Of a stretch of 64,000 nt of DNA, positions 18,496 to 26,592 are shown in pieces. The DNA lies in contig DAOTYH010000108.1 in assembly GCA_034435015.1 (NCBI GenBank), forward strand, positions 53,059-117,058, read 5' to 3'. Source of the stretch: DAOTYH01 sp034435015. Lineage in GTDB: Bacteria > Chloroflexota > Anaerolineae > Aggregatilineales > UBA3940. The notes beneath the pieces are model-generated. The model ran no database searches. It had not been told where the DNA came from and was given only the letters and a program-made list of their open reading frames with translations. The position numbers and the translations under genes are program-made. Position 1 is the first letter of the stretch. Each line of letters starts with the position of its first letter.

Positions 18496-18997
18496 TCTTA
18501 TCGCGGCCTATGTAGAAGGACAATTGAGTTCGAAGCAGGTTGCTCTTGTCCGACAACATGTAGCGGCCTGCCAGTCCTGTCGGGAGAAATTGGCCCTCCA
18601 TGAGCGGCTCTCTGCTGATTTGCGGTTGATCCTTGGCCAAGCCCTTGTGCCGCCCAGCAATCGGGTCATGCTATGGTGGAGAGTAGTCAATAAGCCAATT
18701 AGTCCGCCTGTTCTCAGGCCGCTAAGCTCTCTCCTGTGGCCGGTGGCACTGACCTTGCTGGCACTGGTGATGCCGCTCACCATAGGGTTTGGAGTTAGTG
18801 CCGTGGCGGCATCCCCAACACCCGGCGGCACGCCGGTCGAGATGGGGGCTGTTGCAATCTCGGAGTTTGGCCCAGCATTGCCGAATGTCCTGAACAGCCC
18901 AGAGGAGACGCCTAAGCTGACATTGGCGGCTACCCCTGCACTGGAAAGTACGCTAATGCCGACGGCATTTGCCCTGCCTGCTCCGCCTATGCCCTAA
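18476..18997 (+). CDS. zinc-containing anti-sigma factor
   Basis: A 173-residue protein whose N-terminus has the ZAS motif H-x3-C-x2-C (HVAACQSC) used to bind an ECF sigma factor. One membrane helix (LLWPVALTLLALVMPLTI) near residue 90 separates it from an external Pro/Thr-rich tail of about 75 residues. It overlaps the sigma gene by 20 bases, indicating coupled translation. The external part is short and disordered, so signal sensing may depend on proteolysis or on a partner. A short-lived release of sigma on envelope stress is inferred from the family. Confidence 0.85.
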   Translation: MTGHVDDLIAAYVEGQLSSKQVALVRQHVAACQSCREKLALHERLSADLRLILGQALVPPSNRVMLWWRVVNKPISPPVLRPLSSLLWPVALTLLALVMPLTIGFGVSAVAASPTPGGTPVEMGAVAISEFGPALPNVLNSPEETPKLTLAATPALESTLMPTAFALPAPPMP

Positions 18998-19032
18998 TAC
19001 AGATTTATTTTGTTGAGACTGAGGAACGACTA

Positions 19033-22000
19033 ATGAGCGTCCAAGAAGAAACCATGCAAGCTACTCAGCACCAGCGTTTTCTGGGAGGGGTTGAGGCCCA
19101 TCTGACCCGCTTGCTCTACATAGATGGGGAGAAACTGGCCTACCTCGTCCTGTTTGTGCTGGCGGTTGTGACACGCTTTTGGGACTTGGGTGCGCGTGTG
19201 ATGAGCCACGACGAGAGCCTGCATACCCGCTATTCATGGGGCTTGTATCGGGGAGATGGGTTTGCCCACACACCGCTGATGCATGGGCCGATCCTGTTTC
19301 ATATGGTCGCGCTGAGTTACCTGCTGTTTGGCGATAGCGATTTCACAGCCCGCATCTATCCGGCTGTGCTGGGAGTCATCGTTGTGATGCTTCCCTATTT
19401 CATGCGTAAGTGGCTAGGGAGAACAGGCGCCCTCGTTACTTCAGTCTTTTTCCTGATCTCGCCGCTGATCCTCTACTACTCGCGATACATTCGTGAGGAT
19501 ATGCCTGCTCTGATCGGGGCGTTGATCATGGTGATCGCCGCTTGGCGCTACATTGAAGAGCGGCAGTACAAGTATCTGTTGTGGCTGAGCTTCGGGCAGA
19601 TTTACCTTTTTGGCAGTAAGGAAGTTTCCTTCATCTATGTTGCAATTTTCGGTAGCTTCCTGACGTTGTACTTCATTGGCCGGTTGTTTAATGTTCAGTG
19701 GAAGAACCGCTCGCTCTTTCTCGCTTTCTCTCTCTCTGTCGTGGGTGTGTTGATCACACTGGCGTTTCTTGGGGGGGTAGTCTATGCACACGGGCATCTT
19801 GCTGAGATCGTTGTCGGCTCGGAGGCCACACAGCCCGCTGACTTTGCCGCCTCAGATGGCTTGATTACTGGTCTGCTTGCCAGAGTACCTGTGCCGGTGG
19901 CGGGAGGACTGCTGGGGCTGACAGTGGCGGCCCTCGTGCTGAGTGTGATCATTGGCCAATGGCGCAACCTGCGCCGTTTCCCTGAGCTGGATGTAGCGGT
20001 TGTGATGGGCACTCTGATCTTGCCTGCACTTACCCCCTTCCTGATCAGGTTTGCCGGCTATAGCCCTATGGACCAGACGCCAGAGGGAATGAGCCGTACT
20101 GCGATGTTTCTTTTACCGGTCATGCTCTTCAGCGTGATCGTTGGTGTCATCTGGGGGATGAAGCCGCCCCAGCCGCGCCGCGTGCCTGTTTCCCTGCTAC
20201 AGGAGGCGGATGAAGAACCGACTGCCACCGATGAGAGCGATGATACCGAACAGGTAGTGGAAGTACCGCCGGATGCTTATGACTGGTTCCAAGCTGTCTT
20301 GAACAGCCGTTGGTGGGCTATTGGTGCGATCTACTGGCTTATCTTCCTGTTCTTTTTTACCACCATGTTCACAAATGGGGCAGGGATTGCCACCGGCCTG
20401 ATCGGCTCGCTGGGCTACTGGCTGGTTCAGCAGGACGTTAAGCGGGGTAATCAGCCGTGGTACTACTACATTCTGATCATGTTGCCGATCTATGAATTCC
20501 TGCCAGTACTGCTCTCGATGGTAGCTGGCGTGATAGGGCTGGGTAAGTTATTCCGGCGGTCCGGCGCAGAGGGAGCCGCACTAGAGGGGGCTGAAGAGGC
20601 CTCTTCCCGCCAGTATCTTGACTTGGACGCACCGATCCGATTCCCAGTGCTGTTGTTCACCGGCTACTGGGGGGTCATGAACATCGTTGCCTATACAATA
20701 GCTGGGGAGAAGATGCCATGGATCACGACCCATTTGACCGCCCCCTTCATCATCTTGGCGGGATGGGTGGTAGGCCGTCTGCTGGATCGTATCCAGTGGC
20801 GCAGGTTGTGGCAGACGGGCGCATGGGCACTTCTTCTGCTTATCCCTGTGCTGGTGATTGCGCTGGCACGGGTGACAGGCCCGTTGTGTTCCCTGTGGCC
20901 TGCCAACCTTCTGTGCAACACAGTGATACCCCCTCAGTTTGAAAGCGCTATCTTTCAGGGGCGCAGTCTTCCATCACTTTCCTCGACCGGTTCATGGCTG
21001 GCGGCGGCTGTTGTTTTGATCCTGACAGCAATCGCCGTCTATGAGTTTGCCCGTCGTATTCCTTTCGGGCAGGTAGCGCGGCTGGTCAGTTTCTGCTTGG
21101 TCGTGTGGCTGACCTTTTTGACGGCCCGCACCGCTTGGCGTGCGGCTTATATCAACTATGACTATGCCAATGAGTTCCTGGTTTATGCCCACTCGTCGGG
21201 AGCGGTCAAAGATGTGCTGGAGCAGATCGAAGAGATTTCGCTAGAGACGACCGACGGCTATGGGTTGCGCGTTGCCTATGACAATAAAGTCTCATGGCCC
21301 ATGTCGTGGTATCTGCGCAATTACTACAACGCGGTCTACTATGGCGACCAGCCTTCACGCGGCCTGATCGGTGATGCGCCGGTAGTATTAGCCGGGCCGG
21401 ATAATTGGGGAACGGTAGAGCCGTTACTGGGGAATCGCTACTATCGCTTCGAATATATCCGGATGTGGTGGCCTATGCAGGACTACTTCAACCTGCGGTG
21501 GGAAGACCTCCGAAACTTTTTCCGTGATCCGGCTCTACAGCGCGGCGTGTGGGACATCTTCTATCGGCGCGACTATACAGCCTATGCGCGGGCAGTGGCG
21601 GCCTATCGGGGCGGGGCGGTGCCGAACTTTGAGTTGAGTCAGTGGCCGGTTGCCGAGCGGATGCGTGTGTATATCCGCAAGGATGTATTCGTTCAAGTGT
21701 GGAATTACGGCGTGGCGGCCAGCGAAGTGGCTGAGGTTGTTGATCCCTACTCGCAAAATCACCGTGATGTCCTGCCAGAGTTGACCTTTGGCGGTGGTTT
21801 GCTGAACCGTCCGCATGCTATTGCGCTTGGCCCCGATGGTCTGCTGTATGTAGCAGACAGCAACAACAACCGCATTGTCGTTTTTGACAGGGACGGCAAT
21901 TTCGTCCGGGCGTTTGGCACGGAGGGGTTAGCTCCTTTGCCAAGCATGTTGAAGGAACCATGGGGAGTAGCTGTCGGGCCGGATGGAACTGTCTATGTCG

Positions 22001-22641
22001 CTGATACATGGAATCACCGCATTAACGTGTATACCCCAGAGGGGGAGTATCTCTCTAGCTGGGGCGCTTATGGGCCCGGCGTCCTTGACGATCCTTATGC
22101 TTTCTGGGGGCCGCGTGCGGTGGCCGTGGACGATCAGGGGTTGGTGTATGTAGCTGATACGGGTAACAAGCGGATTGTGGTATTTGACGGGCAAGGAAAC
22201 TTTATTCGTCAGATTGGCACAGGAGGCATCCAGCCGGGCCGGCTTGATGAGCCGGTTGGAATGGCCTTTGGTGCAGGCAACAGCCTGTTTGTGGCCGATA
22301 CGTGGAATCAGCGCATTCAGGTTTTCACGGCAGAAGGAATCTTCGTTAATCAGTGGCCGATGGAGGCGTGGTTTGCTCAGAGCAATGAACGTCCCTACTT
22401 GGATGTTGATCAGCAAGGGAATGTCTATGTAACCGATCCGGATGCCGCACGGGTGATCGTCTTCAATAGTGTGGGGCAGTATCTCTACAGCTTCGGCGAT
22501 CTCAGCACGATTGGTCTGGCAGGGGCTGTGCTGGCCGACGATGCAGGTCATTTGTTTGTGGTAGATACAGCGGCAGGCGTTGTTCAGCGTTACAATCTGA
22601 ATGCTCTGACAGCTTCTCCTCCCCTGCAACCGCAGGAATAG
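19033..22641 (+). CDS. TIGR03663-type membrane protein with C-terminal NHL propeller
   Basis: A 1202-residue protein. The membrane part shows the invariant features described for TIGR03663: a DE dipeptide after the first helix (MSHDESLHTRYSWGLY, near residue 57) and an HGP tripeptide (PLMHGPILFH, near residue 84), in a PMT/GT39-like context. This family is almost always found with YYY proteins, as here. About ten to twelve membrane segments continue to residue 730. Residues about 920-1190 hold six NHL repeats (for example YVADSNNNRIVVFD, YVADTWNHRINVYT, YVADTGNKRIVVFD), which should form a six-bladed external propeller. GAGGAA precedes the ATG. Reaction unknown; surface glycan transfer is likely. 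Confidence 0.88.
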   Translation: MSVQEETMQATQHQRFLGGVEAHLTRLLYIDGEKLAYLVLFVLAVVTRFWDLGARVMSHDESLHTRYSWGLYRGDGFAHTPLMHGPILFHMVALSYLLFGDSDFTARIYPAVLGVIVVMLPYFMRKWLGRTGALVTSVFFLISPLILYYSRYIREDMPALIGALIMVIAAWRYIEERQYKYLLWLSFGQIYLFGSKEVSFIYVAIFGSFLTLYFIGRLFNVQWKNRSLFLAFSLSVVGVLITLAFLGGVVYAHGHLAEIVVGSEATQPADFAASDGLITGLLARVPVPVAGGLLGLTVAALVLSVIIGQWRNLRRFPELDVAVVMGTLILPALTPFLIRFAGYSPMDQTPEGMSRTAMFLLPVMLFSVIVGVIWGMKPPQPRRVPVSLLQEADEEPTATDESDDTEQVVEVPPDAYDWFQAVLNSRWWAIGAIYWLIFLFFFTTMFTNGAGIATGLIGSLGYWLVQQDVKRGNQPWYYYILIMLPIYEFLPVLLSMVAGVIGLGKLFRRSGAEGAALEGAEEASSRQYLDLDAPIRFPVLLFTGYWGVMNIVAYTIAGEKMPWITTHLTAPFIILAGWVVGRLLDRIQWRRLWQTGAWALLLLIPVLVIALARVTGPLCSLWPANLLCNTVIPPQFESAIFQGRSLPSLSSTGSWLAAAVVLILTAIAVYEFARRIPFGQVARLVSFCLVVWLTFLTARTAWRAAYINYDYANEFLVYAHSSGAVKDVLEQIEEISLETTDGYGLRVAYDNKVSWPMSWYLRNYYNAVYYGDQPSRGLIGDAPVVLAGPDNWGTVEPLLGNRYYRFEYIRMWWPMQDYFNLRWEDLRNFFRDPALQRGVWDIFYRRDYTAYARAVAAYRGGAVPNFELSQWPVAERMRVYIRKDVFVQVWNYGVAASEVAEVVDPYSQNHRDVLPELTFGGGLLNRPHAIALGPDGLLYVADSNNNRIVVFDRDGNFVRAFGTEGLAPLPSMLKEPWGVAVGPDGTVYVADTWNHRINVYTPEGEYLSSWGAYGPGVLDDPYAFWGPRAVAVDDQGLVYVADTGNKRIVVFDGQGNFIRQIGTGGIQPGRLDEPVGMAFGAGNSLFVADTWNQRIQVFTAEGIFVNQWPMEAWFAQSNERPYLDVDQQGNVYVTDPDAARVIVFNSVGQYLYSFGDLSTIGLAGAVLADDAGHLFVVDTAAGVVQRYNLNALTASPPLQPQE

Positions 22642-22759
22642 TGACGTTGGCCTCGTTTTAATCAAGAAGGTGTCCTCCTTGTTTCCTGAGCGTACCAAAG
22701 CCCTATTCAGAAGGGGTTGATTTCTCGGTACAATGGAGTTAGAAGGAGGATATCAGGTA

Positions 22760-23140
22760 ATGGAATCAGGCTGTCATGTACTGGTCGTGGATGATGATGA
22801 GATCGCGCTCAACCTGATGCGTCGTTATCTGGGTGCTATGGGAGTCCCTGTGCTGGTTGCTGAGGGCGGAGAGGCGGCTCTGGATATTATCCGGCAACAG
22901 GCCGGGCGGGTGAGCTTAGTGTTGCTTGATCTGGCGATGCCCTTTATGAATGGGTTACAGGTATGCAAAGCTATCCGGACCGATCTTCAGTTGGTTGATC
23001 TGCCGGTTGTTGCGTTGACGGCTCGTGTCGGGCCGGGCATAGATACCGCCGTTTACGAGGCAGGTATCAACGAGGTCATAACGAAGCCCTTTGACCCCCA
23101 ACTGCTCAGGCAAGTGCTGTCCAAGTACGGAGTCATCTGA
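22760..23140 (+). CDS. single-domain response regulator (receiver only)
   Basis: About 126 residues, only a CheY-like receiver domain. All catalytic positions are present: the acidic cluster VVDDDE, phospho-acceptor Asp in LVLLDLAMP, Thr in VALTARV and Lys in ITKPFD. It has no output domain, so it probably signals by protein contact or in a phosphorelay. The start at 22760 is preferred because AAGGAGGA lies about 9 bases upstream; an ATG at 22733 would overlap that site. No kinase gene is adjacent. Confidence 0.85.
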   Translation: MESGCHVLVVDDDEIALNLMRRYLGAMGVPVLVAEGGEAALDIIRQQAGRVSLVLLDLAMPFMNGLQVCKAIRTDLQLVDLPVVALTARVGPGIDTAVYEAGINEVITKPFDPQLLRQVLSKYGVI

Positions 23141-23164
23141 CTCGTCAACTGAGATCAAACAACA

Positions 23165-23190
23165 AGTGCCCCGTCAGCCGACGGGGCACT
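23165..23190. terminator. bidirectional hairpin between convergent genes
   Basis: A perfect 11-bp stem (AGTGCCCCGTC / GACGGGGCACT) with a 4-base loop. It lies between the stop of the response regulator (plus) and the stop of the URO-D gene (minus). On the minus strand it is followed by TTGTTGTTT, on the plus strand only by TTCG, so it works best for the minus-strand gene. Confidence 0.75.
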
Positions 23191-23226
23191 TCGATTAGTA
23201 GTAGGGAGAGGTACAGCAGGCCTGTC

Positions 23227-24213
23227 TCATCTCAATTCGTCTGCCAGCGCACGCAACTTGCGGATGTTCCCAATAGGTGTGGTAGTCATGATCACACAGC
23301 CCGTCCCTAGAATCCAGCGCCGTCCGCCCGTCTGGGTAAAGGCGTCTCTGGCCTGAGCCAGCGCCTCTTCCGGGTCGTCCTGATGGAGTGTGTCCCGGCT
23401 GACACCGCCGCTGGCGGCCCCCCTGATCTTCTTGAGTCCTGTTGCCAGGTTGGGCGGAGACTCGCGATCATGCCAGTTGACGATCTGCACCGGGTAATCA
23501 GCCAGCAGGTTGAACATACTATGGGGGGCATGCAGATGGAGCATGTTCAGCCACAGATCATTAACCGCCGAGAGGATTTGAAGGTCGTAGGGACGCCCGA
23601 AGACTTGGTACTCGGCCTCACTGATCAGCAGGTAATTGGCATGTTGCACAGCATAGAAAATGCCGGCAATGCCGTGCCGCTTGGCTTCTTGGATAAAACG
23701 GATTGTGGTATCGGTGATAGTCTGGAGCGCGTGATGAATCTGGCCCGCATTCTGCCGCATATGGAGGATTAAAGTATCACCGTCTGCCAGGTGTTTGGCC
23801 TGAGCCAGAGGGCTGAAGATGGTCTGGATGAAAGGCACTTCCTCACCAAAGGCTTCCTGTAGAAGCTCCAGACAGCGCAGTTGCCGCCCTAAAGCCCCTT
23901 CAGTCGGATCTAAGACCCGCAGTTTAAGCCAGTCTTCTGCAGTGTTGACCACCTGCCGTGTGTATCGGCGTGTTCCTTCCGGGTTACCCTCCCAACGGTC
24001 TTCGACGCCCCAGTCGGTCAGGCAGAAACTGCTGGCAGGGGTAACTTTGACGAAATCCCAATCATACTCGCGTTGGAAGGCTACATGGGCGGCGGCCAAA
24101 TCCTCCGCTCGCTGATCATCTCCCGGCCAGTGACGCCATAGAGCAACGGCGACCCGGTCTACCGGCTCGCCGCTGATCGTCGCTTCCAGTCTTTGACGCT
24201 TGCTCATCCCCAT
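23227..24213 (-). CDS. uroporphyrinogen decarboxylase (URO-D) family protein
   Basis: A 328-residue protein with the URO-D fold signature: start KRQRLEATISGEPVDRVAVALWRH, a middle VPFIQTIFSPLAQAKHL, and an end with QIVNWHDRE followed by the GGVSRDTL region and GRRWILGTGCVI. The family includes HemE but also corrinoid methyltransferases such as MtaA/CmuA. The HemE active-site signature (FPPYLRxxR-like segment with conserved Arg) is not seen, so this is more likely a methyltransferase-like or uncharacterised member. It is a lone gene with its own promoter at 24288. Confidence 0.8.
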   Translation of the reverse strand: MGMSKRQRLEATISGEPVDRVAVALWRHWPGDDQRAEDLAAAHVAFQREYDWDFVKVTPASSFCLTDWGVEDRWEGNPEGTRRYTRQVVNTAEDWLKLRVLDPTEGALGRQLRCLELLQEAFGEEVPFIQTIFSPLAQAKHLADGDTLILHMRQNAGQIHHALQTITDTTIRFIQEAKRHGIAGIFYAVQHANYLLISEAEYQVFGRPYDLQILSAVNDLWLNMLHLHAPHSMFNLLADYPVQIVNWHDRESPPNLATGLKKIRGAASGGVSRDTLHQDDPEEALAQARDAFTQTGGRRWILGTGCVIMTTTPIGNIRKLRALADELR

Positions 24214-24287
24214 AGATCGTTCTCCTGCAGGTAGCTGGGAAAAAGGCAGAGCGGTTGAAGGGGCTGTCTGGTGCGTGTATGTTGATA

Positions 24288-24293
24288 ATTATA
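24288..24293 (-). promoter_or_regulatory. -10 box for the URO-D gene
   Basis: A perfect TATAAT reading on the minus strand (preceded by CTG), 75 bases before the start. No good -35 hexamer was found at 16-18 bases. Confidence 0.5.
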
Positions 24294-24351
24294 CAGCCCG
24301 AAGGGGCAGGATACCAGATCGTTTTTTGTGACGCTTGGCTTGGGATCACTT

Positions 24352-25050
24352 TTACGGCTTCATGATGAGAGCTGTGCGGGTGATCAGGATATGCTGAGCT
24401 TCCAGCCCCAGCGCCTCAAGCACTTCGTCAGGGCGGCCTGTTCCCTTCTCCTGTGAAAGTGCCAGCTTCATCTCCAAGATCGGCAGAGAGGCGGGTAAAA
24501 CTGACAGCTCATGGATCAGGGGGCGTAGATCGTAATGGCGGCCGCGCCGTGTGCGCCGTATCTCCGGCTGAGCCAGAAGGGAGGCTACCCGTTCTTCAAG
24601 CTCTTGGCGGCTGACCTGATCGCCGATGGAGGCATGATAGACGGCGGCTTGTGTTCGTGTCTGGAGGGCAGGATCATTGGGATTGACGGCCTGAATGGTG
24701 CGGATAGTAAGCCCTTCCGGAGCGGCCTTGCTCAGAAGGGGGATCAGCTCTTCAGGCGGGGGGGCTTCTCCTTCCAGCCACACATCGATCAGCTCGCAAG
24801 TGCTTTCGCAACCAAGCGGCAGGGTAGCCGCCAGTTGGATAAGGGGACGGGGATTAAAGCCCTGCGAATAAGCAACTGGCAAGCCCGCGCGTCTTAGAGT
24901 GCGTTCCCAAATACGGCTCAGATCGAGATGAGAGGTGTAACGCAGAGGACCGGTCTTGCTGAACTCAATTCTGTAGCGAAGAAAAGCCGGCGTCTGGCCG
25001 GTCTTCTTGGGTATACCAGTATCCTGATTGGAGGACTCGGAGGCAGTCAT
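24352..25050 (-). CDS. DUF2344 / TIGR03936 radical SAM-associated protein
   Basis: About 232 residues. The segment RYRIEFSKTGPLRYTSHLDL followed by RRAGLPVAYSQGFNPRP and ATLPLGCES is the family signature. TIGR03936 proteins occur fused or adjacent to the TIGR03960 B12-type radical SAM proteins, and both are suspected to work in RNA or ribosome modification, though the reaction is not established. The start at 25050 is chosen because ATGA overlaps the preceding stop; a TTG at 25098 is less likely. Here the partner gene lies three genes upstream in the same operon. Confidence 0.88.
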   Translation of the reverse strand: MTASESSNQDTGIPKKTGQTPAFLRYRIEFSKTGPLRYTSHLDLSRIWERTLRRAGLPVAYSQGFNPRPLIQLAATLPLGCESTCELIDVWLEGEAPPPEELIPLLSKAAPEGLTIRTIQAVNPNDPALQTRTQAAVYHASIGDQVSRQELEERVASLLAQPEIRRTRRGRHYDLRPLIHELSVLPASLPILEMKLALSQEKGTGRPDEVLEALGLEAQHILITRTALIMKP

Positions 25051-25667
25051 TGGGTTGATGAGCGACTGCCAAACAGGAGCATCTTTGCCGCTGTCCAAGC
25101 CAGCTTCAAGTTTCCGTCCCCCAGTGCTCTAGAGAACAACATTTGCAATGCCTTCCTGCGCCGGGGTTCGGGGAGTCTCTCTATCATCTTAAGCGGCTTG
25201 AGCGGTTTCAGGGCACTGGCGGCAGGATCGGTCAGTATGGCGACCCATACAGCACCGCTCAGCTTGGGGACTACCTCATGCCACACTGCCAGATCATCTT
25301 CCCTCCTGCGGGTCATCAGGGCTTCACAGAAGTACTGCCGCAACTCGTCATCTACAAGGTCTTCCGAGCCGCCCAACCCCAGCATAGCAGGCAGTACCTG
25401 TAACATGGCAGAGGTGGCCTCTGGGTTTGGGTCGGTTGCCAGAATGTCTACGACCCCCATCATGACTTCCTGATTATAGCGTTGCGGCTTGCTGGCCATC
25501 TCACGCAGTGCCTTTAGCAGTTGAGCAGTACGCACTGATGATGAGATAAGACGGGAAATAGATGATAACACCGCGCGATGGACTTCCAACCTTTGTTCGG
25601 GATCAATCAGCAGGTTGGTCAGATCGGCTACGCTCAGGCTGTCGTAAATGTGCTGATTATCTATCAC
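25047..25667 (-). CDS. uncharacterised helical-repeat protein, paralogue B
   Basis: A 206-residue, entirely helical, soluble protein of unknown family. It is a paralogue of the gene immediately upstream: both begin with a YDSL...LTNLL segment, then PEQR-EVHR/EIHR, then PQRYNQEVMMGVVDILATDPNPEAT versus ERYNQDVMMSVIDLLATDPDPDAT, and VWHEVVP versus VWREMLP. The helical pattern resembles HEAT/ARM-type repeats. It overlaps the DUF2344 gene by 4 bases and so is tightly tied to the radical SAM pair. Function unknown. Confidence 0.75.
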   Translation of the reverse strand: MIDNQHIYDSLSVADLTNLLIDPEQRLEVHRAVLSSISRLISSSVRTAQLLKALREMASKPQRYNQEVMMGVVDILATDPNPEATSAMLQVLPAMLGLGGSEDLVDDELRQYFCEALMTRRREDDLAVWHEVVPKLSGAVWVAILTDPAASALKPLKPLKMIERLPEPRRRKALQMLFSRALGDGNLKLAWTAAKMLLFGSRSSTQ

Positions 25668-25680
25668 AGCTTCAGCCCCC

Positions 25681-26457
25681 TCAAGATGCCCATGGGCGCT
25701 TGCCCATCAGCTTTTCGGCGGCGGTGCGGGGGCGGGTGTCGAGCACCCGCAGGGCGGCTTCCAAACAGGCCGCCTGTGCTTCCGCATTTGCCTTCTTTGC
25801 CCTTTCCCAGCGTTGGGAAAGAGCCTCAATGCCCTGCTCTAGCTGGGCAGGATCATGGGACTGGCTGAGCAGTTGGGCGGCCTCCAGAATGCGCTCGGTT
25901 GGCCTTCTCGTGTGGGCCATGCCGGCGATAGCAGAGATCAGGGCCTTTGAGCGTTGCGGCTCAGACAGCCGATCAATCAGCGTAAGCGGCTCGATAGCCT
26001 GAAGCGGCTCAGCCACCGGATCAACGAGAGCGGCCACCAGCGTCTTGGGTTCTAGAGCAGGCAACATCTCGCGCCAGACGTTCAGATCTGAATCGCGTTG
26101 GCGTGAGACCAGCGCTGTGTAGTAATACTCTCGGAACTCCGGCTTGAGAGCATCTTTGTTTTCTATGGCTATCTCGAGCACGCGGGGCAGCATTTCCAAC
26201 ATAGCCAGTGTGGCATCAGGATCAGGGTCGGTAGCCAGCAGATCAATGACTGACATCATCACATCCTGATTATAACGTTCCGGGAAGTCAGCTATGTTTT
26301 TGAGGATGCGGATGAGCTGTGAGGTACGTTGAGCCGGACTGCGGCGGGATAAGGCGGAAAGTGCCCCCCTGTGTATTTCTGGACGTTGCTCTGGGCTGAG
26401 AAGCAGGTTAGTCAGCATGGGGGTATCGAGAGAATCATAGTTGCTTTGATCGGCCAT
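25681..26457 (-). CDS. uncharacterised helical-repeat protein, paralogue A
   Basis: A 258-residue soluble helical protein, paralogous to the next gene (same order of motifs, including RYNQ-x-VMM and LATDP-x-P-x-AT). It has an extra C-terminal region of about 60 residues with a charged helix (SQRWERAKKANAEAQAACLEAALRV has heptad-like character). It is not related by sequence to known enzymes that I recognise. It is separated by 13 bases from paralogue B and lies downstream of the TIGR03960 gene. It may be an accessory or scaffold of the radical SAM proteins. Confidence 0.75.
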   Translation of the reverse strand: MADQSNYDSLDTPMLTNLLLSPEQRPEIHRGALSALSRRSPAQRTSQLIRILKNIADFPERYNQDVMMSVIDLLATDPDPDATLAMLEMLPRVLEIAIENKDALKPEFREYYYTALVSRQRDSDLNVWREMLPALEPKTLVAALVDPVAEPLQAIEPLTLIDRLSEPQRSKALISAIAGMAHTRRPTERILEAAQLLSQSHDPAQLEQGIEALSQRWERAKKANAEAQAACLEAALRVLDTRPRTAAEKLMGKRPWAS

Positions 26458-26592
26458 GAGCCTCCACCCCTGTCGTCAGTTAGAGTTTACCGATCATCGT
26501 AACATGCCTTGCCATTCTGGGCAACCCAAGCTGGATGCTAGGAGAGGTGGCCTGCTCAACTTTTCATGAAGATTTCGTCTCCTGCCCTGCCT

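Noticed and set aside
22660..22690. Weak hairpin after the NHL protein (CAAG-AGG/CCT-CTTG)
   Set aside because: The stem has mismatches and no convincing U run; not enough to call a terminator.
23227..24213. HemE uroporphyrinogen decarboxylase of heme synthesis
   Set aside because: The fold is present but the HemE active-site signature is not seen and no heme gene is nearby.
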